The notes under the pieces: generated by a model
The model's input: the letters and a program-made list of their open reading frames with translations, nothing else
Told to the model about the DNA's origin: nothing
Databases searched by the model: none
Position numbers and translations under genes: made by a program
NCBI GenBank assembly: GCA_023386815.1
Contig: JAEWIZ010000017.1
Coordinates: 47,786 to 111,785 of the forward strand
DNA length: 64,000 nt
From: Bacillota bacterium
Lineage (GTDB): Bacteria; Bacillota; Clostridia; Lachnospirales; Lachnospiraceae
Direction of reading: 5' to 3'
Shown: piece by piece, positions 34,545-43,053 of the stretch
How positions within the stretch are numbered: the first letter of the stretch is position 1
Layout of the letters: every line of letters begins with the position of its first letter

Positions 34545-34728
34545 TATTTTATGCTAAATATATTAATATATAAGTAACATATAAAAACTTACATTGGTAT
34601 ATTTTGCAACATAGAAAAAATATGTGCAAGCAAATTGATGGTTTAAAAGTAAGAGATAGATGATATAAATAATTCAAATTATTACTTTGAGGTAGCTACC
34701 GTAATTTCTTGGAAGAGGAAGTGATACA

Positions 34729-35001
34729 ATGCAGAAATTAAACAATACTCAATATTTTAATGTAAAAAAGGAACCGGAGGTTATTGTCAGTGAGGTTATT
34801 CGAACCGTTTATTCCGCTTTGACTGAAAAAGGATATAATCCTGTTAATCAGATCGTAGGATATATTATGTCTGGAGATCCAACCTACATAACTAGCCACA
34901 AAGGGGCTAGAAGCTTAATTATGAAGGTTGAACGTGATGAAATAATTGAGGAATTGTTACGTTTTTACATTGACAAAGATACTACCCAGAACAAGAAATA
35001 G
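34729..35001 (+). CDS. IreB family regulatory phosphoprotein (UPF0297)
   Basis: This 90-residue protein matches UPF0297/IreB (NVKKEPEVIVSEVIRTVYSALTE, then YIMSGDPTYITSHKGAR). In Enterococcus IreB is phosphorylated by the PASTA kinase IreK and affects cephalosporin resistance. The neighbours ruvX and a DUF1292 gene form the conserved trio. GAGGAAGTGATACA precedes the ATG. Confidence 0.93.
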   Translation: MQKLNNTQYFNVKKEPEVIVSEVIRTVYSALTEKGYNPVNQIVGYIMSGDPTYITSHKGARSLIMKVERDEIIEELLRFYIDKDTTQNKK

Positions 35002-35068
35002 AACATACAACATAAATGACTTATTACAGAATGAATGAAAGTAATCATCTATAAATTTGCTTTTGAAT

Positions 35069-35089
35069 AAGCACATTATTGTGCTTTTT
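35069..35089 (+). terminator. Terminator-like hairpin after ireB
   Basis: AAGCACA-TTAT-TGTGCTT followed by TTT lies between ireB and ruvX. An outer TGAATA/TATTCA pair can extend it. It may reduce read-through within the conserved gene set. Confidence 0.6.
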
Positions 35090-35190
35090 GTATTCATGAC
35101 AAGTGAATCACATTACTGATTCATCTTGCAGGTTACAAATGGATTAGCTTGTAGTTTCCTCTTGTTTTGAATGAAAAGAATGCCGCACAG

Positions 35191-35238
35191 GCTTGGGAGT
35201 AGCATTACTCATCTCATAGAGTGAAATGCAGCCCAAGC
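35191..35238 (+). promoter_or_regulatory. Long interrupted hairpin just before ruvX
   Basis: GCTTGGG (35191-35197) pairs with CCCAAGC (35232-35238), inside it GCATT pairs with AATGC and ACTC with GAGT, leaving an 8-base loop. It ends 19 bases before the ruvX ATG, just ahead of the ribosome site. No T-run follows, so it is not a terminator; an effect on translation or mRNA stability is possible. Confidence 0.5.
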
Positions 35239-35256
35239 AGTAGATAGGGGTTAAAA

Positions 35257-35697
35257 ATGAAACGAATTATGGGGCTGGATTATGGCTCTGTTACAGTCGG
35301 AGTAGCTGTAAGTGATGCATTATTACTTACTGCTCAAGGGGTGGAAGTTATTCACCGTAAACAGGAAAATAAGCTTCGTCAAACCTTGGCAAGAATCGAA
35401 GAATTAATTACGCAGTATGAAGTTGAGAAGATTGTCGTAGGATATCCGAAGCATTTAAACAATACCATTGGAGACCGTGCTGTAAAGTCGGAGGAGTTTG
35501 CCGAAAAGCTCAGGCAGCGAACCGGACTGGAAGTGATTCTCTGGGACGAAAGATTAACAACCGTTGCGGCACATCAAGTGCTATCGCAGACAAAAATGAA
35601 TCATGAAGAAAAGGCAAAAGTTGTCGATAAACTTGCAGCAGTACTTATTCTACAGGGTTATCTGGATAAGTTAAGCTTTTTGAGAGATCAAGAGTAG
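35257..35697 (+). CDS. ruvX: RuvX/YqgF family nuclease, 16S pre-rRNA processing
   Basis: An RNase H-fold protein called putative Holliday junction resolvase, now better known for maturing the 5' end of 16S rRNA. Motifs visible are MGLDYGSVTVGVAVSD near the start, VVGYPKHLNNT near residue 66 and LWDERLTT near residue 102, with the catalytic Asp and Glu. AGGGGTTAAAA precedes the ATG. It is the middle gene of the ireB-ruvX-DUF1292 trio. Confidence 0.94.
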   Translation: MKRIMGLDYGSVTVGVAVSDALLLTAQGVEVIHRKQENKLRQTLARIEELITQYEVEKIVVGYPKHLNNTIGDRAVKSEEFAEKLRQRTGLEVILWDERLTTVAAHQVLSQTKMNHEEKAKVVDKLAAVLILQGYLDKLSFLRDQE

Positions 35698-35756
35698 ACG
35701 AGTGTCAACGATTGGAATACTTTAAATGCCATTGTGCGTATTATTGGAGGCTTAGA

Positions 35757-36026
35757 ATGGAAAATAAACCGGAAGAGATTAAATTTACCACAGAAGATGG
35801 AGAAGAAGTTGCTTTTTATGTGTTAGAACAGACAAGACTCGGTGGAGCAAATTATATTTTAGTAAGTACTACAGACGATGAAGAAGAGGCTGAGGCTCTT
35901 ATTTTAAAAGATGTATCGAAGGATACCGATGAAGAAGCAATTTATGATATTGTAGAAGATGATCAGGAACTGGAGCTTGTTGCTGGAATCTTTAAAGAAC
36001 TTCTGGATGATGTAGAGTTGTATTAA
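35757..36026 (+). CDS. DUF1292 family protein
   Basis: This 89-residue acidic protein (IKFTTEDGEEVAFYVLEQTR, DDEEEAEALILKD, LVAGIFKELLDD) matches DUF1292 (YrzB). It has no known activity. GGAGGCTTAGA sets the start at 35757, shorter than the open frame. It closes the conserved trio with ireB and ruvX; fur follows about 200 bases later. Confidence 0.9.
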   Translation: MENKPEEIKFTTEDGEEVAFYVLEQTRLGGANYILVSTTDDEEEAEALILKDVSKDTDEEAIYDIVEDDQELELVAGIFKELLDDVELY

Positions 36027-36227
36027 CGATATACAAATATGTTAAAAATTAATAACTAAATCAATAACAAAAAACAATAACAAAAAAACGAATATCATAG
36101 GGACAGGATTATCTTCCTATGATCGAGATGCTTGGCGCAGCTGCAGCGCATTGATCAGAAGCCATAAAGAGCTTTTGACGACTTTTATTAATGCAAGATA
36201 TAGGATAGGACGAGAATAGGTGAGCGA

Positions 36228-36698
36228 ATGCCTGAAAATCAAGAACAATTTAAAAGTTTATTGAAACAGAACGGACTGAAGGTTACTACTCAGAGAGTAG
36301 CGATATTGGAGGTACTAAACAGTAGACCGGGAAAACATTTGACCGCAGAAGAGATTTATGACTGTGTTAAGAAAAGGTATCCTGAGATAGGAATAGCTAC
36401 TGTATATCGTACAATTCAGATGTTATCAGAACTTAATCTAATTGATAAATTAAATCTAGGTGATGGTTATGTGCGCTATGAAATTAGCAAAAAGGGTAAA
36501 GAAGAGACTTCCCATCATCATCATCATTTAATATGCTTGGATTGCGGAAATATCTTCGCTTTTCAGGATGATCTCTTAGAAACATTGGAGGAAAGAATCA
36601 AGGAGTCTATGGGCTTTACCGTTGTAGATCACGAAGTAAAACTTTATGGGCATTGTAAAAAATGTCTTGGCAAGCAATCTATTGAATCTATATCATAA
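36228..36698 (+). CDS. Fur family metal-dependent transcriptional regulator
   Basis: A 156-residue regulator with the Fur winged helix (GLKVTTQRVAILEVLNSRPG, IGIATVYRTIQMLSELNLI) and a dimerisation domain with metal ligands HHHHHLICLDCG near residue 98 and CKKC near residue 144, both pairs for structural zinc. Fur, Zur and PerR cannot be told apart with certainty from this; the His run is common to iron-type members. AGGTGAGCG precedes the ATG. Confidence 0.88.
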   Translation: MPENQEQFKSLLKQNGLKVTTQRVAILEVLNSRPGKHLTAEEIYDCVKKRYPEIGIATVYRTIQMLSELNLIDKLNLGDGYVRYEISKKGKEETSHHHHHLICLDCGNIFAFQDDLLETLEERIKESMGFTVVDHEVKLYGHCKKCLGKQSIESIS

Positions 36699-36781
36699 CA
36701 AATGAAGCAGTTTCATTTGTAGTATCGTGCACTTAGTAAATGGATAAAATAGTACATAACAACCATTGGAGGTGCAAATAT

Positions 36782-38464
36782 TTGAAAGAAAAAACTATAA
36801 TAAAACAGACAGATTTAAAAGGTGTAAAAATTATTCCACTTGGTGGATTAGAACAAGTTGGTATGAATATAACTGCAATTGAATACGAGGACAGTATTAT
36901 TGTAATTGATTGCGGTCTCTCTTTTCCAGAGGATTCGATGCTGGGAATTGACTTAGTAATCCCGGATGTAACATATCTTAAGGAAAATATCGACAAGGTA
37001 AAAGGGTTTATTATAACCCACGGACATGAAGATCACATTGGATCCTTACCTTATATATTGAAGGAAGTAAATGTTCCGATTTATGCAACAAAGCTAACTA
37101 CAGCAATTATAGAAAATAAGTTAAAAGAACATAACTTGTTAAAGAATACAAAAAGAAAAGTAATTAAATACGGACAGTCCATCAATTTAGGTTGTTTCCG
37201 TATCGAATTTATCAGAACAAATCATAGTATCGCTGACGCAGCTATGCTGGCGATATTTACTCCTGCCGGAATCATATTCCACACCGGAGATTTTAAGGTG
37301 GATTATACTCCTGTTTATGGTAAGCCAATTGATCTACAGCGTATTGGCGAGATTGGCAAAAAAGGCGTATTAGCATTATTGTGCGATAGTACAAATGTAG
37401 AACGACCAGGATATACGATGTCGGAAAGCACTGTAGGAAAGACCTTTGATACCATTTTTGCAGATTATGCAAAACAAAGAATTATTGTTGCGACCTTTGC
37501 GTCCAACGTAGACCGTGTACAGCAGATCGTTAATGCTGCTGCAAAATACGGCCGAAAAATCGTAGTTGAAGGCCGCAGCATGGTGAATATTATTTCCGTT
37601 GCCAGTGAGCTGGGTTATCTGACAATACCAGATAATATGCTGATTGATATTGAACAGATGAAGAACTACACGGATGATCAATTAGTGCTTATTACGACAG
37701 GAAGTCAGGGTGAATCAATGGCAGCCCTGCCGCGTATGGCAGCCTCTATTCATAAAAAAGTTACGATTAAACCAGGAGATGTTGTTATTCTTAGCTCAAC
37801 ACCAATTCCCGGTAATGAAAAGGCAGTTTCAAAAGTTATCAATGATCTGTCCATGAGAGGTGCAAAGGTGATTTATCAGGATACCCATGTATCCGGCCAT
37901 GCATGCCAGGAAGAAATCAAATTAATCTATACGTTAACCAAACCAAAGTATGCAATTCCGGTTCATGGAGAATATAAACATTTAATCCGACATGCTGAAT
38001 TAGCACAGACCCTTGGTGTTCCTAAGGAAAATGTATTTGTTCTTTCTTCAGGAAAAGTGTTAACTTTATCCGAGGAAAAGGCAGCAATTACTGGAGAAGT
38101 ACCGGCACAGGGAATTCTGGTAGATGGACTTGGTGTTGGTGATGTTGGTAATATTGTACTTCGTGACAGGCAACTGTTATCAGAGAATGGTTTGATTATC
38201 GTTGTAATTTCCCTTGAGAAGTACAGTAATCAGATTCTTTCCGGACCAGATATTGTATCCCGTGGCTTTGTATATGTCCGCGAATCAGAAAATCTGATGG
38301 AAGAGGCTCGAGTAGTAGTTGAAAAAGCTTTGGACAAGTGCCTAAGCCGCAATAATACCGATTGGGGCAAGATGAAAAATGAGATTAAGGATTCTCTAAG
38401 TGACTTCATCTGGAAGAAGACAAAGAGAAATCCGATGATATTGCCTATTATTATGGAAGTATAA
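36782..38464 (+). CDS. Ribonuclease J
   Basis: RNase J is an endo- and 5'-3' exoribonuclease for mRNA turnover and rRNA maturation. The MBL core has the metal motif THGHEDHIGSLPYIL near residue 77, then CDSTNVERPGYTMSE, the beta-CASP domain and VHGEYKHLIRHAEL near residue 400. The best start is TTG at 36782, since GGAGGTGCAAATAT lies right before it and the result is about 560 residues, the usual length. The ATG at 36740 lacks a site. Confidence 0.94.
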   Translation: MKEKTIIKQTDLKGVKIIPLGGLEQVGMNITAIEYEDSIIVIDCGLSFPEDSMLGIDLVIPDVTYLKENIDKVKGFIITHGHEDHIGSLPYILKEVNVPIYATKLTTAIIENKLKEHNLLKNTKRKVIKYGQSINLGCFRIEFIRTNHSIADAAMLAIFTPAGIIFHTGDFKVDYTPVYGKPIDLQRIGEIGKKGVLALLCDSTNVERPGYTMSESTVGKTFDTIFADYAKQRIIVATFASNVDRVQQIVNAAAKYGRKIVVEGRSMVNIISVASELGYLTIPDNMLIDIEQMKNYTDDQLVLITTGSQGESMAALPRMAASIHKKVTIKPGDVVILSSTPIPGNEKAVSKVINDLSMRGAKVIYQDTHVSGHACQEEIKLIYTLTKPKYAIPVHGEYKHLIRHAELAQTLGVPKENVFVLSSGKVLTLSEEKAAITGEVPAQGILVDGLGVGDVGNIVLRDRQLLSENGLIIVVISLEKYSNQILSGPDIVSRGFVYVRESENLMEEARVVVEKALDKCLSRNNTDWGKMKNEIKDSLSDFIWKKTKRNPMILPIIMEV

Positions 38465-38516
38465 TCTTTGACGTTGTAAAGCCAACGGTTCAAAGTTTGC
38501 AGGTATAGAGAAAGGC

Positions 38517-38957
38517 ATGGTTATTAATATGACAAACAAGTCCGCGACAATGAAATTAACCTTAAAAGTAACTAGCTTTATTGCTAGATTGTTGCTGAAT
38601 GTAGCATTTTATATCCTGGTGGTAGTCCTGATTATTAATTTTAGTAAGATTGCCTATGACTTTACGTATCAACTTTATGGTCCGGTGACGGTATCAGAAA
38701 AAGGTAAAGGTACCACGGTCGAATTAAACATTGATAAAGGTGAGTCTACGATGGACGTGGCAAGTAAATTAGAAGTGAATCGTGTAATAAAGAATAAGTA
38801 TTCCTTTTATTTGAAGACAAAACTGGGTAGCTATGTTCTTATGCCTGGAATATATGAGGTCTCTACCGATATGACTTACAATGAGATCCTTAACGTAATC
38901 ACAGATCTTTCTAATTCTTCAGATACGGCAGAAAACTCGGAAGAGGGGTCTAATTAA
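38517..38957 (+). CDS. MltG/YceG-like N-terminal stub without catalytic domain
   Basis: This 146-residue protein has one membrane helix (LLLNVAFYILVVVLIINF) and then a LysM-like module (TVELNIDKGESTMDVASKLE, NKYSFYLKTK, MPGIYEVSTDMTYNEILNVI) that matches the N-terminal part of the endolytic transglycosylase MltG. The large C-terminal lytic domain with its catalytic Glu is absent; the gene ends with a normal stop and there is no remnant after it. In Bacillus the full-length gene (yrrL) occupies this spot, between yrzB and yrrM. Start may be 38517 or 38529. Confidence 0.72.
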   Translation: MVINMTNKSATMKLTLKVTSFIARLLLNVAFYILVVVLIINFSKIAYDFTYQLYGPVTVSEKGKGTTVELNIDKGESTMDVASKLEVNRVIKNKYSFYLKTKLGSYVLMPGIYEVSTDMTYNEILNVITDLSNSSDTAENSEEGSN

Positions 38958-38959
38958 TT

Positions 38960-39619
38960 ATGATCGTGAATGAAAGAATAACTGCCTATATTAATTCCCT
39001 AGAGTCAGAGCTCCCCTCGGAGCTTCTGGCACTGGAAAAGGAGGCACTTGAAAATCATGTGCCAATCATAAAAAAAGATACACAGGGAGTACTGAAATTT
39101 CTACTCCAATTACAACAACCAAAACGGATTCTGGAGGTCGGAACAGCCATTGGCTTTTCCGCCCTCTTTATGAGTGAATATAGTAATAGCGATTGTGGGA
39201 TTACTACTATAGAGAAGGTTGCCATGAGACTTGTGGAGGCAAAGAAAAATCTATCGAGTGAGAGATTTCCACACAGAAATAAGATAACACTTCGTCAGGG
39301 AGAAGGCTTGGAGGTTCTAAAAGAGTTGGTACTAGAGAGAGAAAGCTTTGATTTTATCTTTCTTGACGCAGCTAAGGCTCAATATATGAGCTTTTTGCCA
39401 GAACTAATGAAGCTTTTAAGTGATAAAGGGATGTTGCTTACGGATAATGTACTTCAGGATGGAACAGTAACGAATTCCAGATACAGCATTACCAGAAGAG
39501 ATCGTACGATACATTCCAGGATGAGAGAATATCTTTATACGATAACCCATATGGAGGAACTTTCCACAGTCATTCTTCCGGTCGGAGACGGAATCGCAGT
39601 CAGTCATAGAAAAGGTTGA
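38960..39619 (+). CDS. O-methyltransferase, YrrM-like
   Basis: A SAM-dependent class I methyltransferase (219 residues) with ILEVGTAIGFSALFM near residue 55 (SAM-binding glycine loop), DFIFLDAAKAQYMSFLP near residue 133 and LLTDNVLQDGTV. In Bacillus YrrM (TrmR) methylates 5-hydroxyuridine in tRNA to form the wobble base mo5U. The neighbouring U32 gene matches YrrN/YrrO (TrhP), the hydroxylase for the same pathway, so the same role is likely here. Confidence 0.9.
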   Translation: MIVNERITAYINSLESELPSELLALEKEALENHVPIIKKDTQGVLKFLLQLQQPKRILEVGTAIGFSALFMSEYSNSDCGITTIEKVAMRLVEAKKNLSSERFPHRNKITLRQGEGLEVLKELVLERESFDFIFLDAAKAQYMSFLPELMKLLSDKGMLLTDNVLQDGTVTNSRYSITRRDRTIHSRMREYLYTITHMEELSTVILPVGDGIAVSHRKG

Positions 39620-39675
39620 AGAAGAGACTGGAAGTTAGGTTTGTGCGCATCCTCTTAAAAGGAGAGATGCTTAGA

Positions 39676-40929
39676 ATGGAGAACAAGATGTTTGATGAAA
39701 TAAAAAAGCCGGAGTTATTAATACCGGCAGGTAATTTGGAAAATTTAAAAACAGCAATCATGTATGGTGCTGACGCGGTTTATATCGGCGGAGATATGTA
39801 TGGTCTGAGAGCGAAAGCAAAAAATTTCTCAATGGAGGATATGAAGGCAGGAATTGAATTTGCCCATGGCCATGGAAAGAAAGTTTATGTTACTGCTAAT
39901 ATTACAGCTCATAATCAGGATCTTGACGGGATTCGAAAGTATTTTAAAGAGTTAAAGGAATTCGGAGCATCAAAACCCGATGCACTAATCATATCTGACC
40001 CTGGCGTTTTTAGTATTGCCTTAGAGATTGTTCCTGAAATCGAGGTACATATCAGTACTCAGGCAAATAATACAAATTATGAAACCTATCGCTTTTGGCA
40101 TAAGCTTGGTGCTACCAGAGTGGTGTCTGCAAGGGAGCTTTCTCTGGTTGAGTTGATTGAGCTTAGAGCAAATATTCCACCAGAAATGGAGATTGAGACC
40201 TTTGTCCATGGGGCAATGTGTATCGCCTACTCTGGCAGATGTCTTTTAAGCAATTATTTTACTGGAAGAGATGCCAATATGGGCGCTTGCACTCATTCCT
40301 GCAGGTGGAAATATCATATTGTTGAAGAGACGAGGCCAGGAGAGTATCTTCCGATCGAAGAAAATGAGCGAGGAACCTATATTTTTAATTCTAAGGATCT
40401 ATGTATGATTGAGTATATTCCGGAGCTTGTAAAAGCGGGAATTAATAGTCTCAAGGTCGAAGGAAGAATGAAGACGGCTCTGTATGTTGCTACGGTAGCA
40501 AGAACATATCGTAAGGCTATCGATGATTTCTTTGAAGATCAGGCAAAGTATGAAGCAAATAAGGCCTGGTATCTGGAAGAGATTAAGAAGGGTGTAAACA
40601 GGCAGTTTACTACCGGCTTTTTCTTTGATAAGCCAACTCATGAGGAGCAGATCTATGATCACAATACCTATGAGAAAGCATATACCTATCTTGGGACAAT
40701 AGCTGGTGAAAAGGATGGTCTCTATGAGCTGGAGCAGAAGAATAAATTCACTGTGGGCGATACGGTTGAGGTTATGAAACCAAATGGAGATACGATAGAG
40801 ACAACCGTGAAACGAATTACCGATAAGGATGGTGTGGATATGGAAAGCTGCCCTCATCCGCAGCAGTTGATTTATGTAGACTTAGGAATTGAAATGAATA
40901 GCTTTGATATTATAAGACGGAAGGAGTAA
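39676..40929 (+). CDS. U32 family peptidase, TrhP-like (tRNA hydroxylation)
   Basis: This U32 protein of about 417 residues has KPELLIPAGNLENLKTAIMY, GADAVYIGG, ETFVHGAMCIAYSGRCLLSN and GACTHSCRWKYH with its cysteines. It resembles TrhP (YrrO/YegQ), which makes 5-hydroxyuridine at the tRNA wobble position using prephenate, and it follows the TrmR-like methyltransferase. GGAGAG at 39661-39666 supports the ATG at 39676; the open frame begins 20 codons earlier inside the methyltransferase gene. A terminator overlaps the stop. Confidence 0.88.
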   Translation: MENKMFDEIKKPELLIPAGNLENLKTAIMYGADAVYIGGDMYGLRAKAKNFSMEDMKAGIEFAHGHGKKVYVTANITAHNQDLDGIRKYFKELKEFGASKPDALIISDPGVFSIALEIVPEIEVHISTQANNTNYETYRFWHKLGATRVVSARELSLVELIELRANIPPEMEIETFVHGAMCIAYSGRCLLSNYFTGRDANMGACTHSCRWKYHIVEETRPGEYLPIEENERGTYIFNSKDLCMIEYIPELVKAGINSLKVEGRMKTALYVATVARTYRKAIDDFFEDQAKYEANKAWYLEEIKKGVNRQFTTGFFFDKPTHEEQIYDHNTYEKAYTYLGTIAGEKDGLYELEQKNKFTVGDTVEVMKPNGDTIETTVKRITDKDGVDMESCPHPQQLIYVDLGIEMNSFDIIRRKE

Positions 40930-40940
40930 TCCTTCCGTCT
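40915..40940 (+). terminator. Terminator overlapping the U32 stop codon
   Basis: AGACGGAAGGA pairs with TCCTTCCGTCT around GTAA, followed by a weak TTTAT run. It ends the yrr-like operon. Confidence 0.8.
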
Positions 40941-41101
40941 TTATCCGTCTGTTGTAGTTTAGTCGATTATGAACGTCGGCCTTTTGACAGTTTAAGTTAT
41001 GTTGCTTAGGCACGAAGCTTTCCAAGTACACTGGAGGTTAGGATAATTTCTATCGTTCGAAAACCAATAAAAAAAACATAAAACAAACAAAAAACAGAGA
41101 A

Positions 41102-41135
41102 AAGCAAGGAACATAGGTTGACGTTCCTTGCTTTT
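41102..41135 (+). terminator. Terminator-like hairpin overlapping the diol dehydratase promoter
   Basis: AAGCAAGGAAC (41102-41112) and GTTCCTTGCTT (41123-41133) are exact complements around a 10-base loop, then TTT. The downstream arm lies inside the promoter spacer. Confidence 0.75.
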
Positions 41136-41146
41136 TATGATATTAT
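41118..41146 (+). promoter_or_regulatory. Promoter of the diol dehydratase operon
   Basis: TTGACG (41118-41123) and TATTAT (41141-41146) are separated by 17 bases. The transcript would start near 41153, at the ACAAAACC repeats, giving a leader of about 145 bases. Confidence 0.65.
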
Positions 41147-41150
41147 TAAG

Positions 41151-41191
41151 ACAAAACCAAACAAAACCAATAACAAACCAAGTAAAACCAC
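41151..41191 (+). repeat. ACAAAACCAA-type short repeats in the leader
   Basis: Four copies of a 10-11 base unit lie in a row: ACAAAACCAA, ACAAAACCAA, TAACAAACCAA and GTAAAACCAC. They would lie at the 5' end of the RNA in a G-free, unstructured stretch. Confidence 0.75.
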
Positions 41192-41296
41192 ATTTTGCTC
41201 GGTTTGAGGAATACAAGCAGGAGCCGGCACAACTAGCTGGCTTACAACTATATCAAAACGTATGAAATATAATGAAAGTAATGAGAGGCGTAACGT

Positions 41297-42961
41297 ATGA
41301 AACGATCGAAGAGAATCGAAGCTTTGGATAGACGTCCAGTAAACAAAGATGGATTTATCAACGAATGGCCTGAGATGGGTTTTGTGGCTATGTCCAGCCC
41401 CTATGATCCCAAACCTTCTATTAAGGTAGAGCAGGGTATTATCGTTGAATTAGATGGTAAAAGAAGAGAAGATTTTGATTTTATTGATGAGTTTATTGCC
41501 GATTATGCAATCCGTATTGACCGTGCAGAAAAATCAATGGCAGTGTCATCACTTGACCTTGCAAGAAAAATAGTTGATATTAATGTATCCAGAAAAGAGA
41601 TTCTGGAGATCGTATCCGGTATTACCCCGGCTAAGATGGTAGAAGTAATTAACTATCTCAATGTAGTTGAGATGATGATGGGAATGCAGAAGATCAGAGC
41701 AAGAAGAACTCCTGCAAACCAGGCACATATTACAAATTTAAAGGACGATCCGGTTCAAATCGCCGCAGATGCAGCGGAAGGTGCTTTGAGAGGCTTTCGT
41801 GAGGAAGAGACCACTGTTGGCATTGCTCGTTACGCACCATTTAATGCAATCGCATTGTTAATTGGGTCCCAGGCAGGACGAAAGGGTGTTTTGACCCAAT
41901 GTGCTGTTGAAGAGGCAACGGAGCTGGAATTAGGCATTCGTGGTTTTACAACCTATGCGGAGACTATGTCTGTGTATGGCACCGAAAAGGTATTTATTGA
42001 TGGAGATGATACTCCATATTCAAAGGCATTTTTAAATGCTGCATATGCATCCCGTGGGTTAAAGACCAGATTTACTTCCGGTTCCGGTTCTGAGGTACTG
42101 ATGGGACAGGCTGAGAAGAAATCTATGCTTTACCTTGAGACAAGATGTCTCTATGTAACAAAGGGAGCAGGTTCCCAGGGAATTCAGAACGGTTCCGTAA
42201 GCTGTATTGGTGTAACAGCGAGTGTTCCCTCCGGTATCCGTGAGGTGCTTGGTGAGAATTTAGTCGCAGCGTTGTTAGGGTTAGAGTGTGCTTCTTCCAA
42301 TGATCAGAGCTTTACGAATTCCGACATGAGACGTACCGCGAGAACCATGTTGCAGTTCCTTCCTGGAACAGACTTTATCTTCTCCGGTTATGCGGGAGAG
42401 CCTAATTATGATAACTTATTTGCCGGATCGAATTTTGATGCGGAGGATTTTGATGATTATAACGTACTCCAGAGAGACATGCAGGTAGACGGCGGATTAA
42501 AGCCGGTAAAAGAGGAAGATGTTATCAGAGTAAGATATACCGCCGGAAAAGCAGTTCAAGCAGTATTTCGTTACTTAGGCTTGTCTGAAATTACGGACGA
42601 GCAGGTAGAGGCTGTTACTTATGCCCATGGAAGTAAGGATACTATATCCCGTGATGTTGCTACGGATTTAGTAGCGGTAGAGGATATGATGAAGCGCGGA
42701 ATTACCGGCGTAGATATCGTGAAGGCATTAGCGGAGTCCGGGTTTGAGGAACTGGCACAGAGCATTCTTAGTATGCTAAAGCAAAGAGTTGTTGGAGATT
42801 ATATGCAGACTTCAGCGATTCTGGATGAAGAGTTTAAGGTAATGTCCGGTGTGAATTGTCCGAATGACTATATGGGTCCTGGTACAGGTTACCGTGTCGA
42901 TGGCAAGCGTTGGGAGGAGATTAAAGCAATTCCTCACATTATTGACCCGAACAATTTCTAA
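41297..42961 (+). CDS. pduC: B12-dependent propanediol/glycerol dehydratase, large subunit
   Basis: The alpha subunit of adenosylcobalamin-dependent diol dehydratase converts 1,2-propanediol or glycerol to aldehydes. It matches PduC end to end over 554 residues: RRPVNKDGFINEW, TPANQAHITN near residue 143 (catalytic His), TTVGIARYAPFNAIALL near 173, the ECASSNDQSFT region near 335 and GTDFIFSGYAGEPNYDN near 360. Whether glycerol or propanediol is preferred cannot be decided by eye. It is the first gene of a six-gene set with subunits, reactivase and adenosyltransferase. AGAGGCGTAACGT precedes the ATG. Confidence 0.96.
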   Translation: MKRSKRIEALDRRPVNKDGFINEWPEMGFVAMSSPYDPKPSIKVEQGIIVELDGKRREDFDFIDEFIADYAIRIDRAEKSMAVSSLDLARKIVDINVSRKEILEIVSGITPAKMVEVINYLNVVEMMMGMQKIRARRTPANQAHITNLKDDPVQIAADAAEGALRGFREEETTVGIARYAPFNAIALLIGSQAGRKGVLTQCAVEEATELELGIRGFTTYAETMSVYGTEKVFIDGDDTPYSKAFLNAAYASRGLKTRFTSGSGSEVLMGQAEKKSMLYLETRCLYVTKGAGSQGIQNGSVSCIGVTASVPSGIREVLGENLVAALLGLECASSNDQSFTNSDMRRTARTMLQFLPGTDFIFSGYAGEPNYDNLFAGSNFDAEDFDDYNVLQRDMQVDGGLKPVKEEDVIRVRYTAGKAVQAVFRYLGLSEITDEQVEAVTYAHGSKDTISRDVATDLVAVEDMMKRGITGVDIVKALAESGFEELAQSILSMLKQRVVGDYMQTSAILDEEFKVMSGVNCPNDYMGPGTGYRVDGKRWEEIKAIPHIIDPNNF

Positions 42962-43053
42962 GAAACAACAGAATTAGATATATCCTATCATTTTGGAAGA
43001 ACTAATTTCTAATCATATATAAGCTGCCGAAGTAAGGCATCCTGGAGGTATCT

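Larger units (their letters stand above)
40941..41296. other. Long leader region of the diol dehydratase operon
   Basis: No gene is seen. The region holds A/C-rich DNA (41066-41100), a hairpin at 41102-41135 (AAGCAAGGAAC with GTTCCTTGCTT, then TTT), the operon promoter, a run of ACAAAACCAA-like repeats at 41151-41191 and a small hairpin AGCCGGC/GCTGGCT (41222-41242). I found no cobalamin-riboswitch core. Confidence 0.65.

Noticed and set aside
40941..41296. Cobalamin riboswitch before the diol dehydratase genes
   Set aside because: No B12-box-like core (GCCACTG) or matching long-range helices could be found.
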